Below are positions 22,410 through 25,555 of a DNA stretch of 25,555 nt, one piece after another (within the stretch, counting starts at the first letter, position 1; the number at the start of each line of letters is the position of its first letter). Both the position numbers and the translations under genes were made by a program. The notes below the pieces were generated by a model that was not told where the DNA came from, ran no database searches, and saw only the letters and a program-made list of their open reading frames with translations. The stretch is from an uncultured Acidobacteriota bacterium. GTDB lineage: Bacteria; Acidobacteriota; Terriglobia; Bryobacterales; Bryobacteraceae. The DNA lies in NCBI GenBank assembly GCA_937952345.1, contig CALFYN010000822.1:1-25555 (forward strand). The letters are read 5' to 3'.

Positions 22410-23204
22410 TTATGCAGGATTAGTCCGGGAGGACTCGTTGAGCTCTTCCGGAAAGACAGCGTAGCCGGAAGGAGGCGGATAGATGCCTTCCAGCCAGACG
22501 AGGCGCTTGCGCAGATAGCGGCTGGGTAGCTGGCGCGGGCCCGTTTCCACATCGATATCGCAACAAATGCCGTGCAGGTAGAGCGTGGCGGTATCGATGA
22601 AGGATCGCGACGCGTAGGTGCGGAAGGCTTTGGTGTCGCGGCGAACTTTGTTGCCGCGGCGGAGAGCCATTTTCTGGCGCCAGCTTTCCTCGTCCACTTC
22701 GCCATGAACGCGTGCGCTAAGCTCCTCGGCGAGGATGCCGTGGTATTCCGCACGGGCGCTTTCCGAGAGGGCGGCCTCGGCAAGGGTCGCGATCTGGCGG
22801 AAGAAATAGTAGTGGTAGTCGGCGACTTCCATGCCTTTGATGGCGAACAGCAGGTCGGCGCCATGGGCATTGCGGAAGTGGAGGTGGGTAATGGACTTGT
22901 TCTCGGGAGGCGGGTCCAGGGAAATGACCTCGCGCGATCCGGGGACTTGCGCACCGTGGCGTTTCTCCTTGCCGTTGGCGCGCTCGAGGTAGGGAACCAG
23001 CACGACGTACGTCTTCGGCAGGATCGTCACCACCTCCGGAGGGAGGGCGGCGATGGGATCCTCCAGGTATTCTTTTACATCTTCATCGGAGAGTGGGATG
23101 CCGGCGAAAAAGAAAGAGAAGGCGTTGGTAAGGGGAACCATCTCCGGCCGGAATCGCTCCACGAAATCAGCCACGCTGATGCGGGCGAAGTCGGATTGAG
23201 ACAT
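22410..23204 (-). CDS. Hypothetical protein of 264 residues, divergent from lpxB
   Basis: No family is recognised. The frame from ATG 23204 (MSQSDFARISVADFVERF) to TAA at 22410-22412 looks coding: balanced composition, no signal peptide or membrane helix, and a mostly alpha/beta pattern. Notable stretches are FFFAGIPLSDEDVKEYLEDP near residues 30-50, a histidine/tyrosine cluster VADYHYYFFRQIA near 125-137, and a C-terminal HGICCDIDVETGPRQLP with two adjacent cysteines. It is rich in charged residues and probably cytoplasmic. The open frame continues upstream to 24278 only as the antisense of lpxB. It faces lpxB across 48 bases containing the palindrome TACCATGGTA. Function unknown. Confidence 0.7.
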   Translation of the reverse strand: MSQSDFARISVADFVERFRPEMVPLTNAFSFFFAGIPLSDEDVKEYLEDPIAALPPEVVTILPKTYVVLVPYLERANGKEKRHGAQVPGSREVISLDPPPENKSITHLHFRNAHGADLLFAIKGMEVADYHYYFFRQIATLAEAALSESARAEYHGILAEELSARVHGEVDEESWRQKMALRRGNKVRRDTKAFRTYASRSFIDTATLYLHGICCDIDVETGPRQLPSRYLRKRLVWLEGIYPPPSGYAVFPEELNESSRTNPA

Positions 23205-23252
23205 CGAGTTGCTACCATGGTACCAAGGCGCTGGTCCTCGGTGCTGGCCGCA

Positions 23253-24395
23253 ATGATCCCAAGGAAAATCTTCATATCGGCGGGCGAGAGTTCGGGGGAC
23301 TTGTACGCCTCGGCGCTGATGGGCGAATTGCGCAGGGATTGGCCTGGGGTGGAGTGGTTCGGGTGCGCGGGTCCGCGCATGCAGCAGGCGGGCGTTGAGG
23401 CGGTGGTGGATGCGCGAAGCTTGTCGGTGGTCGGCTTGGTGGAAGTGCTTTCCCACCTGCCGCGGATTTATGGGGAATACCGGAAGTTGCTGCGGGCCAT
23501 CGCCGAGCGGCGGCCGGACCTGGTCATTCTGACGGACAGTCCGGATTTCCATTTGCGGGTGGCGAAGAAGGTGCGGGCGATGGGGATTCCGGTCTTCTAC
23601 CTGGTGGCGCCGCAGGCGTGGGCGTGGCGTCAAGGGCGGGTGCGGCAGATGCGGCATACGATCCGTAAGTTGTTGTGTTTGTTCCCGTTTGAAGAGAAGT
23701 GGTATCGCCACCGGGGAGTGGATGCGCACTACATCGGGCATCCTCTGGCGCGGATCGTCAAGCCATCGATGGAACGTGGGGAATGGTTGCGGAAGCACGG
23801 TTTGGATGGGGCGAAGCCGCTGGTCGCGCTGTTGCCGGGAAGCCGTAGGGGGGAGATTGCCCGGCACCTGCCGCCTTTGGATGAAGCCGTGGGGCTCATG
23901 GAGCGCCAAATGGAGGCTTCTTATGTGCTTGCGGCTCCCCTCGGGTTTGCGGAAAAAGCCGGTGGCGCATTTTTTCGGGAACGGATTTCGCGGCGAACCA
24001 TCCAAGTGATTGAAGGGGAAACTTGGGACGTGTTGGCACACGCCTCCGTGGCGCTGGCCGCCAGCGGCACCGTGACGATGGAAGCCGCACTGCTGGGTAC
24101 CCCGTTGATTACGTATTACAAAGTGACAGGCGTCAGTTGGATGCTGGGCCGTTTTCTGGTGGATGTACCGTTCTATTCGATGGTGAATCTGATTGCGGAA
24201 AAACGGCTGGCGCCGGAATTGATGCAGAATGAAATGACAGGAGAGCGGATCGCGCAAGAGACGATGAAGCTGCTTCACGATGAACAGGCGCTCCAGGAGA
24301 TGCGCCGCGGGCTTGGCGAAATTCGAGCCCGCCTGGAAAGTGAAGTGGATCCCATGGTTCGCGCGGCACGCATCATCAGAGAGAGTTTTTCATGA
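23253..24395 (+). CDS. lpxB: Lipid-A-disaccharide synthase
   Basis: LpxB condenses UDP-2,3-diacylglucosamine with lipid X to form the lipid A disaccharide, at the cytoplasmic face of the inner membrane. The ATG at 23253 gives 380 residues beginning MIPRKIFISAGESSGD, the standard N-terminus; an ATG at 23217 would add 12 residues. Family motifs follow: VVGLVEVLSHLP, PDFHLRVAKK, VAPQAWAWRQGRV, LLPGSRRGEI, and ASGTVTMEAALLGTPLITYYK. The presence of lpxB shows a lipid A-containing outer membrane. The stop overlaps the next ATG (ATGA at 24392-24395). Other lpx genes are not in the window. Confidence 0.95.
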   Translation: MIPRKIFISAGESSGDLYASALMGELRRDWPGVEWFGCAGPRMQQAGVEAVVDARSLSVVGLVEVLSHLPRIYGEYRKLLRAIAERRPDLVILTDSPDFHLRVAKKVRAMGIPVFYLVAPQAWAWRQGRVRQMRHTIRKLLCLFPFEEKWYRHRGVDAHYIGHPLARIVKPSMERGEWLRKHGLDGAKPLVALLPGSRRGEIARHLPPLDEAVGLMERQMEASYVLAAPLGFAEKAGGAFFRERISRRTIQVIEGETWDVLAHASVALAASGTVTMEAALLGTPLITYYKVTGVSWMLGRFLVDVPFYSMVNLIAEKRLAPELMQNEMTGERIAQETMKLLHDEQALQEMRRGLGEIRARLESEVDPMVRAARIIRESFS

Positions 24396-25555
24396 CCACC
24401 GCATTTCGCCGTTCACTGCTGTTGCCGGGCTTGGCGGGACTGCTGCTGGCCGCGGCGACGCTGCCTGCGCAAGATCGCGACCGCCGGGCGAAGTTCGACA
24501 TCGAGCACTACGTGCTCGAAGCGGACATCAATCCACGGACGCAGACGCTGGGCGCGCGCGCCTCGATCAAGCTGACGCCGTCGGAAGACCGTGTGGGCGG
24601 GCTGGCGTTTGAACTGAACAATGCTTTGACGGTCACCAAGGTGACGGACGGCGAGGGCCGGTCCGTCCCAATGTCGCGCAATCACCAGGACTACACGGTG
24701 CGCTTGAGCTTCAACGAGCCGCTTGAAAAAGGCAAGCCGATCACGCTCGTTTTCGATTACGAAGGACGGTTGAGCGGGCAGGAAGACAGCCCGATTTACG
24801 GCATTAAGTTCGCCTCTATTCAGAACGATTATGCGTTTTTGCTCTATCCCTCGCGCTGGTTCCCGATGAATGACTACCAGGTGGACCGCTACACCGCGCA
24901 ATTGAAAATCAGCGTGCCCGAAGGATACAAGGTTCTGGCGAGCGGACGGGAATTGAAGGAGACCGTTTCCGGCAAGGAAGTCTATACCTTCGATGTGACC
25001 CAACCGGCTTTCCCGGGCAGCATTGGCGTGGTGAAGGATGAGGGGCTGCGGGTTTCTTCCGAGGGCGTGACCAGTACCCTATATTTCCGCAAAGGTGCGG
25101 AGATGGCTCGGACCTATGGCGAAGAAATCGGAAAGATCCTGACTTGGGAAACGTCGCTGTACGGGCTGGCTCCTTCGGCGAATCTGGCGGTGATGGAGAC
25201 GGAGGATGGCGCTCCGAACGGGTATTCGGCTCCCGGTGTCCTGTTCTTTTCGCCGCGCGGGATCGGGCAGCAGGCGAACACGCGGCTGATTGCCAACCAG
25301 CTTTCGCGGCAGTGGCTGGGAAACATGATTGGGCCCGCGACGCGGAATCACATTTGGATAATCAACGGGCTGGCGCGGTATACCGAGATGATGTGGCTGG
25401 AGCACACGGCAGGTCCGGGGGCTCTGGAATCGGAAGCGAAGGATGTATTCATCGAGGCGTTGACGGTGGAAGAGCCGCCTCTGATTCAGTCGGCGCGCCT
25501 GGAGGATTATTCCCCGGAATATTGGGCGGCAACGGGATCGAAGGGCGCGGCCGTG
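24392..25555 (+). CDS. Secreted M1-peptidase-like protein with lost active site (3' end outside window)
   Basis: The first 388 residues of an exported protein. A signal peptide (about residues 1-26, FRRSLLLPGLAGLLLAAA) precedes an N-terminal beta-rich domain (HYVLEADINPRTQTLGARAS) and an M1-aminopeptidase-like catalytic domain. Where M1 enzymes have HExxH followed 18 residues later by Glu, this protein has NQLSR (302-306) and Asn325, in otherwise well-matched surroundings (QWLGN; WIINGLARY). The catalytic tyrosine before KGA is also absent (GSKGA). Zinc binding and peptidase activity are therefore unlikely. The start overlaps lpxB by ATGA, and the frame remains open at the window edge. Confidence 0.82.
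   Translation, partial: MTTAFRRSLLLPGLAGLLLAAATLPAQDRDRRAKFDIEHYVLEADINPRTQTLGARASIKLTPSEDRVGGLAFELNNALTVTKVTDGEGRSVPMSRNHQDYTVRLSFNEPLEKGKPITLVFDYEGRLSGQEDSPIYGIKFASIQNDYAFLLYPSRWFPMNDYQVDRYTAQLKISVPEGYKVLASGRELKETVSGKEVYTFDVTQPAFPGSIGVVKDEGLRVSSEGVTSTLYFRKGAEMARTYGEEIGKILTWETSLYGLAPSANLAVMETEDGAPNGYSAPGVLFFSPRGIGQQANTRLIANQLSRQWLGNMIGPATRNHIWIINGLARYTEMMWLEHTAGPGALESEAKDVFIEALTVEEPPLIQSARLEDYSPEYWAATGSKGAAV

Noticed and set aside
22572..23252. N-terminal extension of the lpxB frame by about 227 codons
   Set aside because: This part is antisense to the minus-strand hypothetical gene, and LpxB proteins start at the ISAGESSGD strand.
1..25555. CRISPR arrays, insertion sequences, tRNA and rRNA genes
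   Set aside because: Looked for on both strands; no regularly spaced repeats, transposase motifs, tRNA cloverleaf or rRNA-like sequence were recognised by eye.

Overview
The window is a GC-rich chromosomal segment from a Gram-negative (LPS-making) bacterium. An LpxB gene, a Tad pilus locus with a TadZ/CpaE-type ATPase, a QWRG-type PQQ-repeat protein, a SASA acetylesterase and a UPF0182 protein together suggest Acidobacteriota, possibly a Bryobacterales/Solibacter-like soil organism. That placement is inferred from gene content, not from a marker-gene search.

Layout. 1-2349 (+): the end of a Tad pilus operon (cpaF/tadA C-terminus, tadB, tadC). 2465-5247 (+): heat-shock operon hrcA-grpE-dnaJ, without dnaK and without a visible CIRCE element. 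5253-6050 (+): alpha/beta hydrolase. 6037-6616 (-): a possible 40-residue membrane peptide and a Tic20/DUF4870-like membrane protein. 6652-8721 (+): prfB (release factor 2, with its programmed +1 frameshift) and tsaC/sua5. 8725-10613 (-): lepB followed by a mannose-1-phosphate guanylyltransferase. 10826-12025 (-): PQQ-repeat beta-propeller, divergent from a secreted BON-domain protein (12067-12429, +).

12430-12769 has no convincing gene but holds five clear inverted repeats and a terminator-like end. It is the best candidate here for an undescribed RNA or regulatory element. 12782-14230 (+) is a secreted SASA-family acetylesterase. 14243-14905 is a decaying toxin-antitoxin patch: a small ribbon-helix-helix-like ORF, a hicB with an in-frame TAG, a hicA that has lost its C-terminus, and a duplicated fragment of the neighbouring methyltransferase gene (14906-15430, -).

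15496-20996 (+) is a tight pyrimidine operon, pyrR-pyrB-pyrC, followed by a large UPF0182 membrane protein. 21000-22193 (-) is a CpaE/TadZ-like ATPase, about 18.6 kb from the Tad genes it would be expected to serve. 22410-23204 (-) is an unrecognised conserved-looking protein, divergent from lpxB (23253-24395, +). lpxB overlaps by ATGA a secreted M1-peptidase-like protein that runs off the window and has lost every metal-binding and catalytic residue of its family.

On a larger scale, the plus strand is C-rich over about 1-6 kb and G-rich from about 7 kb onward whichever way genes point. A strand-skew reversal near 6-7 kb is therefore likely.
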